Source of the DNA: Arenibacter certesii DSM 19833
GTDB taxonomy: Bacteria; Bacteroidota; Bacteroidia; Flavobacteriales; Flavobacteriaceae
Direction: 5' to 3'
NCBI RefSeq assembly: GCF_000429545.1
Contig: NZ_KE386914.1
Location: forward strand, 336,032 to 400,031
Length of the DNA: 64,000 nt
Shown: in pieces, positions 9,640 to 18,590 of the stretch
How positions within the stretch are numbered: the first letter of the stretch is position 1
Layout of the letters: each line of letters starts with the position of its first letter
The notes under the pieces: generated by a model
What the model saw: the letters and a program-made list of their open reading frames with translations, nothing else
Told to the model about the DNA's origin: nothing
Database searches by the model: none
Translations under genes and position numbers: made by a program

Positions 9640-10638
9640 ATGAAATATAATAATCTATTAACCTTTCTGTTTATTATACTATCGGTTGGGACTTACGCTC
9701 AGGAAAAATATGTGCATAATCTCAGCAAGGTTCCCGCCTCCCTAAACCCTAGTTTTCATGCGTTTAAGGATAAGACTAGAGTGGGTGTTTTAGCTGAATT
9801 TGCTGGTCAGAATCAGGGCGCACAATCCCAACATAAATATGCCTTTGGTTCTACTGCTTTTGAGGAGTATAACTTTCAATTGGGTGTAGATCTTTTCAAT
9901 AACAACCTCAACAACGAAGGATTTAAATATACTTCGGCGGCCATTAGTTATATGTACAGATTGAAACTCCCAAACGACTGGTTATTGTATCCCGGTATTA
10001 CAGCGGGCTACAGTAACTATAGATACAATTTTAACAATCTTACTTTTCAGGATCAGATCAATATTTTTACTGGCCAAATAAGTGCTAACACTATAGACCC
10101 CATTACCGCATCGGAAAATGTTGGTTACTTGGATATGGGCGCTTCGGTTTTAATGCATAATGATATTAACATGCTATTTGGACTTTCGATGAAGCATTTA
10201 AATCAGCCGAGAATATCCTCAAAACAAAGTGATAACAACGTTAATTTAAATATGCTTGTTTCTGGGCAATTTGGGTACGAGCTAGATATTAACAAATACG
10301 GGCAGGCGAAATTACCGGAATATTCCTACCTCTACCTTTTTAATGCGATATCTGTTCAAGGTCCCAATACCCGATTAGACTTTTATCAAGATGTTACCCT
10401 AGGTAATTTTAGTATCGGAATTAATGAGCATGTAAATTTTATGGAAGATATCACTTTTACAGAAGTTGGGTTTGCCACTAGTTTAACATTGGAAACTTTT
10501 GAATTTGGACTAAACTATAGATTGCCTTTTGGAGCCGAAGCCAAACAGTTTATACCAAATTCCCTAGAATTATTTCTAGTGTTTGATATCTCCCGTTTTA
10601 AGGAACGCAGAAGATCTAATTACAGTAAATTTTATTAG
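9640..10638 (+). CDS. PorP/SprF family type IX secretion membrane protein
   Basis: This 332-aa protein has a signal peptide (residues 1-21, ending TYAQ) and a repeating amphipathic strand pattern, as in outer-membrane barrels. Typical family features are the N-terminal YVHNLSKVPASLNPSF segment, the stretch describing a 'model' barrel (NLGVDLFNNN-like), and the C-terminal FGLNYRLPFG / LELFLVFDIS strands. PorP/SprF proteins are paired with type-B (CHU_C) T9SS substrates and are thought to help anchor or export them. The start codon lies two bases after the adhesin stop, so the two genes almost certainly share one mRNA. No other T9SS component is in the window. Confidence 0.92.
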   Translation: MKYNNLLTFLFIILSVGTYAQEKYVHNLSKVPASLNPSFHAFKDKTRVGVLAEFAGQNQGAQSQHKYAFGSTAFEEYNFQLGVDLFNNNLNNEGFKYTSAAISYMYRLKLPNDWLLYPGITAGYSNYRYNFNNLTFQDQINIFTGQISANTIDPITASENVGYLDMGASVLMHNDINMLFGLSMKHLNQPRISSKQSDNNVNLNMLVSGQFGYELDINKYGQAKLPEYSYLYLFNAISVQGPNTRLDFYQDVTLGNFSIGINEHVNFMEDITFTEVGFATSLTLETFEFGLNYRLPFGAEAKQFIPNSLELFLVFDISRFKERRRSNYSKFY

Positions 10639-10829
10639 GAAGTTTAAATAAAGCTGGTTAGAGCAGAGGTCTTAAATCGCTATACTAATCATTTACTTAC
10701 TTTGAAACAACTTAAGGCATATAATTTTCTAGAAAAAACACACTATATTGTAGCCCAAAGCCTCTCATGAAAATAATAAGTCAGATTATTTTTCATAACT
10801 CTGAAAGGCTCCAAACTGTAAAAATAGGT

Positions 10830-11339
10830 ATGAAAAAGACCGTATGTTTTTTGATCATTATTACCCTTTTTATTTCATGCAAACAAGTATCTAAGCAGAA
10901 GGAAAACCCCGAAACACCTTCTGCGGCTTCAATAGAAGCTCCTATTACAACTTCCCTATATGAAGATTTGGAGGGCAATCCAATATCGTTATCCGATTAT
11001 AAAGGAAAGAAAATACTACTCAATTTTTGGGCTACTTGGTGTAAACCCTGTTTAGCCGAAATGCCATCCTTATTAAAGTCCCAAACCATTTTGGAAAAGG
11101 AGAACTTTGTATTCCTATTGGTGTCCGACCAATTGGTTAAAAAAATCAGCAATTTTAAAGAGAAAAACGATTATAATTTTAATTATATCCGGACTACCGC
11201 TGCACTTTCGCAATTAAATATCTACGCCCTACCCACCACTTTTATTTACAACGAACAAGGGGAAAAAGTAGATGAAATTACCGGAGCTGTAGAGTGGGAT
11301 TCCGATCCTATTATTACCAAACTAAAAAGTATCCAATAA
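10830..11339 (+). CDS. TlpA-like thioredoxin-fold lipoprotein
   Basis: I place the start at ATG 10830 and not at the upstream in-frame ATG 10767, because it opens a lipoprotein signal with lipobox LFISC (C17). The mature part has a redoxin fold: a GNPISLSDYKGKKILLNFWATW core, active site C71-K-P-C74, and the cis-proline region YALPTTF. Such proteins are membrane-tethered periplasmic thiol-disulfide oxidoreductases, usually reducing a partner protein and fed by a DsbD/CcdA-type electron source. The stop codon overlaps the start of the next gene (TAAATG), so the two are translationally coupled. This suggests the next gene's Cys-rich product is its substrate. Confidence 0.88.
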   Translation: MKKTVCFLIIITLFISCKQVSKQKENPETPSAASIEAPITTSLYEDLEGNPISLSDYKGKKILLNFWATWCKPCLAEMPSLLKSQTILEKENFVFLLVSDQLVKKISNFKEKNDYNFNYIRTTAALSQLNIYALPTTFIYNEQGEKVDEITGAVEWDSDPIITKLKSIQ

Positions 11340-12584
11340 ATGCGCCCCTATACACTTATTACCTTCCTAGCCCTTACTATACTAATTAGTGCATGCAATA
11401 ACGGTGAGAAAAAAGCTAAAAAGGATTCTACTGACAACCAGCAATTAGTACATTCTATCCCATCTCCAGCGGGCACTGAGAGTTCCTTACCCTCCTTGTT
11501 TACAGATAAAAACATAGCAATGCTATCTTGGGTAGATAAGGTGAATGATTCTACGGTACGTTTAAATTATTCTTCTCTTTTAGATGGAGTTTGGCAGCAG
11601 CCAAAAGAGATAATTCAGGGCGAAAATTGGTTTGTAAATTGGGCCGATTTCCCTTCGATTACCGCTAGCAACGGGAATTTATTATCGCATATCCTTAAAA
11701 AGTCGTCCCAGGACACCTATTCCTATGATATAAGAATAAATGTACTGCCTGCGGGAGATTCTATATGGAGCAATGATCTCCCCTTGCATACGGATGGCAC
11801 CGAGTCTGAACACGGTTTTGTTACCGCATTCCCTTACCAAGACAATTCTTTTTTTATTACTTGGCTAGATGGTAGGAATACTGTGGGGCACGGACATGGA
11901 AATGAACATGCTGGTGCTATGAGTCTTAGAGCTGCTGCGGTTTCTCCCAGTGGAACGGTAAGCAATGAAGTGATGTTAGACGATAGTACTTGCGATTGCT
12001 GCCAGACAACTGCCGCCATAACCAATAACGGCCCAGTAGTGCTTTATAGAGATAGGTCCGAAGATGAAATAAGGGATATTTCCATCACTCGATTAGTGAA
12101 CGGGGAATGGACTGCTCCAAAAACTATATTTGATGATGGGTGGCAAATTAAGGGATGTCCTGTAAACGGACCTAAAGCCGCCGTTATGGGTAATTCACTT
12201 GGTGTAACTTGGTTTACTGCAGCCAATAATGAACCTAAGGTGAAAATGGTATTTTCTGCGGATGGTGGGGAACATTTTGATGCCCCAATAATAATTAGTG
12301 ACAAGGCCCCTATCGGTAGAGTGGATATTCTTATGATTGATACCAAAAATGCCATTGTAAGTTGGATGGAAAACACAGAAAATAATGCTCGATTAATGGC
12401 GATGAAGGTGAACAGTTCCGGCAAAAAATCGGATCCCATTGTAGTAGCTAGTTTGGGAGCTTCCAGAAATTCTGGTTTTCCTCAAATGGGGCTTGTAGAA
12501 GATAAGATACATTTTGCTTGGACCGATGTGAATGACGAGACATCTACAATAAAAATGGCCTATACATTACTTGATAGTTTTTAA
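11340..12584 (+). CDS. Propeller-like (BNR/sialidase-like) lipoprotein with CDCC and HGHGNEH motifs
   Basis: The 414-aa product has a lipoprotein signal (lipobox LISAC, C19). It is rich in repeating W/D/G strand motifs (MLSWVDK, FITWLDGRN, GVTWFTAANN, VSWMENT, FAWTDVND), typical of a BNR or sialidase-like beta-propeller. There is no clear sialidase catalytic set, so 'sialidase' would only be a fold description. Unusual features are a His cluster (H184, H186, H190 in GHGHGNEH), a C218-D-C220-C221 motif and C273 in GCPVNGP, which together look like a metal or redox site. The start overlaps the TlpA-like gene's stop, which suggests joint action in the periplasm or outer membrane. The substrate is not known. 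Confidence 0.75.
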   Translation: MRPYTLITFLALTILISACNNGEKKAKKDSTDNQQLVHSIPSPAGTESSLPSLFTDKNIAMLSWVDKVNDSTVRLNYSSLLDGVWQQPKEIIQGENWFVNWADFPSITASNGNLLSHILKKSSQDTYSYDIRINVLPAGDSIWSNDLPLHTDGTESEHGFVTAFPYQDNSFFITWLDGRNTVGHGHGNEHAGAMSLRAAAVSPSGTVSNEVMLDDSTCDCCQTTAAITNNGPVVLYRDRSEDEIRDISITRLVNGEWTAPKTIFDDGWQIKGCPVNGPKAAVMGNSLGVTWFTAANNEPKVKMVFSADGGEHFDAPIIISDKAPIGRVDILMIDTKNAIVSWMENTENNARLMAMKVNSSGKKSDPIVVASLGASRNSGFPQMGLVEDKIHFAWTDVNDETSTIKMAYTLLDSF

Positions 12585-12655
12585 TCCATTAAAAGTATAG
12601 AAACTCGATACTACTTTTTAGTAAACTAAAGTCTAATCTACAGGTGTTTCTCTTG

Positions 12656-13216
12656 CTACTTAAGATCATCGGAAAAATGACCGCCGTGCCTCCCTTTGGA
12701 AAATTTCTTTTTATTAAAATCGAGTGAATTCCCTTTGGGGATAGAAAGGCTTTTCCATTCGTTTCCCCTAATCATTCGGCCTATATAAACTAGTTGTCCC
12801 ACATGATAGGCATAGTGGGCTAACTGCCTGTTTATGGCTTCTGAAACCGTATGTGCCTGATTCCTGATATAAATTATAGTATTAAAATTATCCTGGTCAA
12901 TTGAACTCAGTGCATACAATACACATTGCCATCCCTCATTCCATTTAATGAGCAGTTCCTCTTTTGTTCTAATTACATCTTCAAATTCCATGTCGCGCTT
13001 TCGCCATTCTTTTTCTCCATCAGAGATCAGGAAGTCCGTCCATCTAGATTTCATATTTCCCCATAAGTGATTTACAATTATAGCTATGGAATTGGACTCT
13101 TCGTTATACTGCCAAAAGAGGTCCTTTTCTTCCAATTGATCAACCGTTTTTTCTCCTAGAGTTTTATAATACTCCATCTGCTGAATGCAATTTCTGAGGT
13201 AATCTTGTTCCATCAT
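12656..13216 (-). CDS. DinB-like / DUF1572-type four-helix protein
   Basis: The 186-aa protein looks like the DUF1572 branch of the DinB superfamily. It is all-helical and has the metal-ligand His triad, H50 in NHLWGN and H134/H138 in AHYAYHVGQ. It also carries the C-terminal SLSIPKGNS segment common in that branch. DinB-fold proteins bind a divalent metal. Some use small thiols such as bacillithiol for transfer reactions, but the role of this branch is not established. It sits alone on the minus strand, convergent with the propeller lipoprotein gene and divergent from the B12 locus. The start is at ATG 13216; the Met at 13213 is an equally good choice. Confidence 0.8.
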   Translation of the reverse strand: MMEQDYLRNCIQQMEYYKTLGEKTVDQLEEKDLFWQYNEESNSIAIIVNHLWGNMKSRWTDFLISDGEKEWRKRDMEFEDVIRTKEELLIKWNEGWQCVLYALSSIDQDNFNTIIYIRNQAHTVSEAINRQLAHYAYHVGQLVYIGRMIRGNEWKSLSIPKGNSLDFNKKKFSKGRHGGHFSDDLK

Positions 13217-13406
13217 AATTTCTGATTTAACTATTTAAGTGTAAGCACTATACAATCCGTTCGACCTATCGCCCTGCTTATATAAATTTAACAAAATAGA
13301 CTGATATTCAATGGGTTATTTGTAATCAATTTCACATCAAGACTATCTCAAGAAAAGGGTTGTTGCATTCATCCTATAAACAGCTCTTTAATTATAAGAG
13401 TTTAAT

Positions 13407-13414
13407 TACCTTTG
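13407..13414 (+). promoter_or_regulatory. -7 promoter element of the B12-uptake operon
   Basis: TACCTTTG matches the Bacteroidota consensus TAnnTTTG exactly. It lies just before the riboswitch begins, so transcription would start around 13420. No clear -33 TTG was found at the usual distance. Confidence 0.6.
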
Positions 13415-13416
13415 CC

Positions 13417-13632
13417 GCTGCAATGGTTCAGCTACGCTTTTCGGTGTAGATGACTAAGAGGGAATCAGGTGAAAATCCTGAACAATCCCGTTACTGTAAG
13501 TTCCATGCAACATTTTAAACACCTCGATATAGGTATAGTTTCGAGGATTAAACTTAAGCCACTGCATTGTGTAATGTGGGAAGGCGGTTTAAAATGGGAA
13601 TAAGTCAGGAGACCTGCCAATGCAATTATTTT
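13417..13632 (+). ncRNA. Cobalamin (AdoCbl-class) riboswitch
   Basis: The leader carries the conserved cobalamin-aptamer elements in order. They are GGGAATCAGGTGAAAATCC near 13461, CCCGTTACTGTAAG near 13487, a GCCACTG segment, GGGAAGGCGGT near 13578, and the B12 box AAGTCAGGAGACCTGCC at 13602-13618. It lies about 105 bases upstream of a btuB-like receptor gene. The usual behaviour is to turn the downstream uptake genes off when cobalamin binds, here probably by hiding the translation start region. The exact ends are approximate. Confidence 0.93.
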
Positions 13633-13736
13633 TTAAAGCTTTCGTGGAATAAGGCTTTGAAACCAAATGCAAGTTACGCACCCATTTGATTTCATTTTTC
13701 CATTGAAGCTATTTGGTATTGATCAAATAGTTTTTT

Positions 13737-15788
13737 ATGATTTTCTATAAACAAAATGGTTTATGGATAAGGGCTAGCATGCTTTTATTCATGATAATAT
13801 TTTCATTCTCGGCAAGGACTTCCGCACAAGAATCCACTAGCAAATCCTTGGACAGTTTAGATACTGTAAAGGGCTATATCTTGGGTGAGGTGATTGTTAC
13901 CAGCTCCAAAAATAAGGTCCAAATAGAATCGCCCATGCCCATGCAAATCCTATCGGGCCAAAAATTAGAAAAACTTAACAGCCTTTCTGTTGCCGATGCC
14001 ATTCGGTATTTCTCTGGAGTACAATTAAAGGATTATGGGGGAATTGGGGGAATAAAAACCATTAACGTTCGTAGTCTTGGCAGTGCTCATACGGCAGTCT
14101 TCTATGATGGGATGAGCGTTGGGAATGCTCAGAACGGACAGGTAGATCTAGGTAAATATTCGATGGATAACATCGAAACAATAGAACTTTATAACGGACA
14201 AAAATCTACTATTTTTCAGCCAGCACGAGGCTTTTTCTCCTCTAACACGCTATTTCTAAAAAGTAGGACCCCCAGTTTCAAGAAAGGGGAGACACATCAT
14301 ATACGATCGGCCTTTAAAACGGGTTCATTTGGACTAATAAACCCTTCGCTCCTATATCAACAAAAGATATCTCCTACCCTCTCCCTTTCTAGCAGTGTAG
14401 CGTGGGTAAAGGCCCATGGTAGATATACCTATAGATATAAAAAAGAAGGAGGGTATGATACCACTGCCGTTAGACAAAATGGAGATGTAAATTCCTTCCG
14501 CGCTGAAGTAGCTCTCCATGCAAAACTTGAAAAAACAGGACAGGCCAATTTAAAGGCCTACCTGTACGATTCCGAGCGGGGGCTACCAGGAGCCATTCTT
14601 GCCAATAGGTACAACCATGTGCAACGCCAATGGGATCGCAACTTCTTTCTGCACGGTTCGGTACAAAATTCGTTCTCCAAAAAACACCACCTCCTTGGGA
14701 ATATCAAATTTAGCAGAGATTACAATCGATATATAGATCCCGATTACAAAACTTTAGAGGGGGCGTTAGACAATAAATATTACCAAAACGAACTGTACGC
14801 TTCATTGGTAAACTTATATGAAATAAAGGATTGGTGGAAAGTTTCCCTAGCCACAGATTTCTCCCTAAATACCCTAAAAGCGAATCTTTATAGATTCCCC
14901 TATCCTACCCGTTACTCTTATTTGGTAGCAGCCTCTAGTCAAATGCAATGGCAAAGAATGGATCTCCAAGTCAATGTCTTGGGAGGCTATATAAATGAAG
15001 AAGTGAAGTATTACCAGCAGGGCGATGATCAAACTGTTATTAGTCCAGTGATTTCGGCCTCATTCCAACCCTTCTCTACTAATGGTTTCCGCATCAGAGC
15101 ATTTTATAAAGAATCGTTTCGCATGCCAACCTTTAACGATTTGTATTACACCTTTATAGGAAATAGCTCTTTACGTCCCGAATTTACTACCCAGTACAAT
15201 TTTGGAGCAACATGGAATATAGCGGCGGAAGGTATTTTACAAGCTACCACTGTACAAGCTGATATATACTACAATCAGATTAAGGATAAAATAGTAGCTA
15301 TGCCATCATCTAACCTATTTAGGTGGACTATGTTAAACTTGGGCGAAGTGGAAGTCAAAGGTTTAGAGGTCAATACTAATTTAGGGTTTAATCTTCCAGC
15401 CTCGGTGTTTTTAGATCTGGGCTTAAGTTATACCTATCAACAAGCTATAGATATTACCCCTAATGGCACTACCTACGGGGATCAAATTCCGTACACCCCT
15501 AAACATAGCGCTACCCTAACCTCTGCCATCATTTGGAAAGATTGGCAAATGAACTATAGTTTTATGTATACCGGGGAAAGGTATAGTCAGAAGGCAAACA
15601 TCCCCGTAAATTATATACAACCCTGGTACACTAGTGATATCGCATTAAACTGGGATGGAGAATTATTAAAAAAGTCGGTCAAAATTGGAGTAGAAGTCAA
15701 TAACCTATTCAATCAATATTATGATGTAGTACTGCATTTCCCCATGCCTGGACGTAATTTCCGGTTAAGCCTATCCCTTGAATTATAA
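13737..15788 (+). CDS. btuB: BtuB-like TonB-dependent outer-membrane cobalamin receptor
   Basis: The 683-aa protein has an N-terminal signal (to about residue 31, SARTSAQ). A plug domain follows (about 55-175: LGEVIVTSSKN, VADAIRYFSGVQLKDYGG, INVRSLGSAHTAVFYDG), then a 22-strand-type barrel ending with the aromatic strand NFRLSLSLEL. It lacks an N-terminal carboxypeptidase-like domain, consistent with BtuB rather than SusC. The cobalamin riboswitch directly upstream and the btuG-like gene downstream support B12 as ligand. Transport needs TonB energy and an inner-membrane ABC importer, neither of which is encoded here. The start at 13737 is taken; ATG 13779 would also leave a signal peptide. 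Confidence 0.9.
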   Translation: MIFYKQNGLWIRASMLLFMIIFSFSARTSAQESTSKSLDSLDTVKGYILGEVIVTSSKNKVQIESPMPMQILSGQKLEKLNSLSVADAIRYFSGVQLKDYGGIGGIKTINVRSLGSAHTAVFYDGMSVGNAQNGQVDLGKYSMDNIETIELYNGQKSTIFQPARGFFSSNTLFLKSRTPSFKKGETHHIRSAFKTGSFGLINPSLLYQQKISPTLSLSSSVAWVKAHGRYTYRYKKEGGYDTTAVRQNGDVNSFRAEVALHAKLEKTGQANLKAYLYDSERGLPGAILANRYNHVQRQWDRNFFLHGSVQNSFSKKHHLLGNIKFSRDYNRYIDPDYKTLEGALDNKYYQNELYASLVNLYEIKDWWKVSLATDFSLNTLKANLYRFPYPTRYSYLVAASSQMQWQRMDLQVNVLGGYINEEVKYYQQGDDQTVISPVISASFQPFSTNGFRIRAFYKESFRMPTFNDLYYTFIGNSSLRPEFTTQYNFGATWNIAAEGILQATTVQADIYYNQIKDKIVAMPSSNLFRWTMLNLGEVEVKGLEVNTNLGFNLPASVFLDLGLSYTYQQAIDITPNGTTYGDQIPYTPKHSATLTSAIIWKDWQMNYSFMYTGERYSQKANIPVNYIQPWYTSDIALNWDGELLKKSVKIGVEVNNLFNQYYDVVLHFPMPGRNFRLSLSLEL

Positions 15789-15818
15789 TTAACAATCACA
15801 ATAAATAGAGACACGCAG

Positions 15819-16976
15819 ATGCTAAAAAAGTACAGAAATACCATTTTAATATTTATTGCCATCCTTTCCATAACGGGTTGCAGGAAGGACGATCTTATTA
15901 TTCCTGAGGAAGAAGATATTTTGCCCCCACAAACCGTAACTACCACAGAAGGTTTTTATCTGTTGAACGAGGGGAATATGAATATGAACAAAGCCTCCTT
16001 GGATTATTATGAATATGAGACGGGCAAATATCGCCGTAATGTTTATGGACAGGCAAATCCCGAGGCTACATTAGGATTAGGCGATGTAGGCAATGATTTA
16101 GGTATATATGGGTCCAAACTTTACGCCGTAATCAACAACTCCAACAAGGTGGAAGTTATGGATGTGGAGACCAGTAAACGACTTAAGGTAATTGACGTGA
16201 AAAACGCAAGGGATATTACTTTCTCTAATGGAAAAGCCTATGTAAGTGCATATGATGGCGACGTACAATTAGGAGAAGATTCCCCAAACGGATTTGTCGC
16301 TGAAATTGACACCACCTCCTTAGAAATAAAACGTACTGTTAAGGTGGGTCGCCAACCAGAGGAGATGGCAGTAGTAGACAACAAGTTATACGTAGCTAAT
16401 TCCGGTGGATATAGTGCGCCCAACTATGAAAGTATAGTATCAGTAATAGACCTATCCAGTTTTACCAAGATAAAAGATATTGATGTTGCCATTAACCTGC
16501 ACCGACTAAAAGCGGACGATTACGGAGATTTATATGTAAGCTCCCGAGGAGATTATTTTGACATTCCTTCGCAGCTTTTTGTGATCGACACTAAAACCGG
16601 TATGGTTAAAAAAAGTTTTGATCTCCCTACTTCCAACCTTACCATAGTAAGGGATACTGCTTATATTATTGGATCGGAGTTTAGTTATGAAACCTTTGGT
16701 TGGAATAGTAACTATTCCATGATAAACGTAAAAAATGAAACGCTCTTAGAGGGTAGCTTCCTACTAGAATCCGTTAGTGAAGCCATACAAACCCCTTATG
16801 CCTTGGCGGTAGATCCATTATCCCAATTCATTTATATATCCGATGCCGGGGACTATGTATCCCCCGGAACGCTTTACTGTATCGATAAAACCGGAGAACT
16901 GAAGTTCACGGTAACCACCGGAGATATACCTGCACATATTGCTTTCAAATCAAAATCAACAACAATAAATCAATAA
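15819..16976 (+). CDS. btuG: BtuG-like surface cobalamin-binding propeller lipoprotein
   Basis: The 385-aa protein has a lipoprotein signal (lipobox SITGC, C21). It forms a seven-bladed YncE/NHL-like propeller, shown by repeating strands such as LYAVINNSNKVEVMDV, AYVSAYDGDV, LYVANSGGY, IYISDAGDY. The opening FYLLNEGNMNMNKASLDYYEYETG and the LGDVGNDLGIYGSKLYAVIN segment resemble Bacteroides BtuG, the surface lipoprotein that binds B12 very tightly and passes it to BtuB. It lies 30 bases after btuB under the same riboswitch. The positively charged residues after C21 are not the usual surface-export pattern, so surface exposure is inferred from the family. Confidence 0.85.
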   Translation: MLKKYRNTILIFIAILSITGCRKDDLIIPEEEDILPPQTVTTTEGFYLLNEGNMNMNKASLDYYEYETGKYRRNVYGQANPEATLGLGDVGNDLGIYGSKLYAVINNSNKVEVMDVETSKRLKVIDVKNARDITFSNGKAYVSAYDGDVQLGEDSPNGFVAEIDTTSLEIKRTVKVGRQPEEMAVVDNKLYVANSGGYSAPNYESIVSVIDLSSFTKIKDIDVAINLHRLKADDYGDLYVSSRGDYFDIPSQLFVIDTKTGMVKKSFDLPTSNLTIVRDTAYIIGSEFSYETFGWNSNYSMINVKNETLLEGSFLLESVSEAIQTPYALAVDPLSQFIYISDAGDYVSPGTLYCIDKTGELKFTVTTGDIPAHIAFKSKSTTINQ

Positions 16977-16988
16977 TTATAATTAATC

Positions 16989-18548
16989 ATGCGAAAATTA
17001 GTATTTGCAGTAGCTACACTACTGCTATTAAGCGGATGTTACAAAGATGACATCAAAGACCTTAGAAATGATATCTCTGCACTTAAGGATAGAATGGCAC
17101 AATACGAGAACCTATTGGAGGTACTAAATAAACGTCTTTATATAGTTGATTACGAAACAAATAATAAAGGCTATATCATCAGTATGAGCGACGGTTCTAA
17201 ATTAAATGTTCGCAACACCTCTTCCTTTATTGAGATTGGGGAGAACGGCAACTGGTATATTGATGGGGAAGATACGGGTACTCCGGCTCAAGGAGATGCA
17301 GGAGAAAGTGGAAAAGCTCCCGAAATTAGTATTGGGGAAAATGGAAATTGGATCATTAATGGGGAGGATACCGGTACCTCCGCTGCTGGCCAAAGTGGTA
17401 AGGATGCCTCAGAGATTACGGCAATAACAATGGCTGATGGTACTATGACCTTCACCTTTGCGGATGGCCGCACAATAACCATTAATGCAAGTGCTCCTCA
17501 AATTCAGTTACCCCAGCCTACCGATGGATTTGTTATAGACAAAATGCAATGGTTCCGTCTTCAGCCTCAAATCATAAATGATCAGGAAGCAACATATAGC
17601 TGGTCAGTAAATGGTAGTGAAGTTTCACAAGCTGCAGATTTGCTCTATGTTTTTGCTGATGCAGGGGATTACCAATTAAAATTTGCTGCCAAAAATGGGG
17701 TGGATGAAAATTCGGAAATCTTTACGGTTACCGTAAATGAGCAGAACTACGCGAACAAAATCACACAAGTATTCGATTATTTCCCTGCTCCCGGCCAGTA
17801 TACCAATAAAATGCCAGCAGCAACTGCGGAAGACAATGATGAAACTATTAGAGAAAAAGTGGAAACGGCTTTGACAAACAATAGAATGATTTCACTTGGA
17901 GGCTATGGAGGTTATGTGGTTATGGGGTTTGATCATACTATCATAAATAAAGAAGGAAACGACTTCGTAGTACTAGGAAATGCCTTGCCAACTTGGGCAG
18001 AACCAGGTATGGTGATGGTTTCTTATGATGCTAATGGTAATGGAAAGCCAGATGACGAATGGTATGAGATTCAAGGTTCGGAACACCTCAAAGAGACTAC
18101 CATCCACAACTACGAAATTACTTATTATAGACCAGAGACCGAACCAGAAAACGCTAGCGAACCCAATTATATTCGATGGACAGATAACCAGGGGGAAACA
18201 GGATATGTCTCCAAGAACAGTTTTCATAGACAAACCTATTATCCTACTTGGAAAGCCGACAGTATTACCTTTAAGGGTACGTTCCTAAAATCTAATGTAA
18301 CCGATCTCTCTGGACAAGGCACTAATTGGGCTAATCCTGCTTATGATTATGGATATACAGATAATTGGGGCAATAACGATGAGAGAGGACAAATAGATAT
18401 CAGTTGGGCAGTGGACAAAGATGGTGAAAGCGTAACCTTAGAAGGGATCGACTTTGTAAAAGTGTACACCGCTAATCGCAATCAAGGAGGCTGGTTAGGT
18501 GAGGTTTCCACTGAAATATCAGGATTTAGGGATTTGAACTTAGAGTAA
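16989..18548 (+). CDS. Modular B12-locus surface lipoprotein with PKD-like segment
   Basis: The 519-aa protein has lipobox LLSGC (C17), then a coiled coil (about 20-50) and a strand block (GYIISMSDGSKLNV). Together these resemble the DUF4988 N-terminal module of Bacteroidota surface proteins. Two linker repeats follow (GENGNWYIDGEDTG and GENGNWIINGEDTG), spaced by small-residue hinges. A PKD-like strand set comes next (about 190-255, YSWSVNGSE) and a C-terminal domain of unknown function (about 260-519: YVVMGFDHTI, DANGNGKPDDEWYEI, VKVYTANRN). The D-N-G-K-D run may bind calcium. It starts 12 bases after btuG and so falls under the riboswitch. A role in capturing or presenting corrinoids is inferred from position only. 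Confidence 0.8.
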   Translation: MRKLVFAVATLLLLSGCYKDDIKDLRNDISALKDRMAQYENLLEVLNKRLYIVDYETNNKGYIISMSDGSKLNVRNTSSFIEIGENGNWYIDGEDTGTPAQGDAGESGKAPEISIGENGNWIINGEDTGTSAAGQSGKDASEITAITMADGTMTFTFADGRTITINASAPQIQLPQPTDGFVIDKMQWFRLQPQIINDQEATYSWSVNGSEVSQAADLLYVFADAGDYQLKFAAKNGVDENSEIFTVTVNEQNYANKITQVFDYFPAPGQYTNKMPAATAEDNDETIREKVETALTNNRMISLGGYGGYVVMGFDHTIINKEGNDFVVLGNALPTWAEPGMVMVSYDANGNGKPDDEWYEIQGSEHLKETTIHNYEITYYRPETEPENASEPNYIRWTDNQGETGYVSKNSFHRQTYYPTWKADSITFKGTFLKSNVTDLSGQGTNWANPAYDYGYTDNWGNNDERGQIDISWAVDKDGESVTLEGIDFVKVYTANRNQGGWLGEVSTEISGFRDLNLE

Positions 18549-18590
18549 ATAACACAGAGGAAAACATAAAGAAATCAAACTATAATAAAA

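Noticed and set aside
11340..12584. Calling the propeller lipoprotein a true sialidase
   Set aside because: The strand repeats fit a propeller, but the sialidase Arg triad and Asp-box set were not convincingly present.
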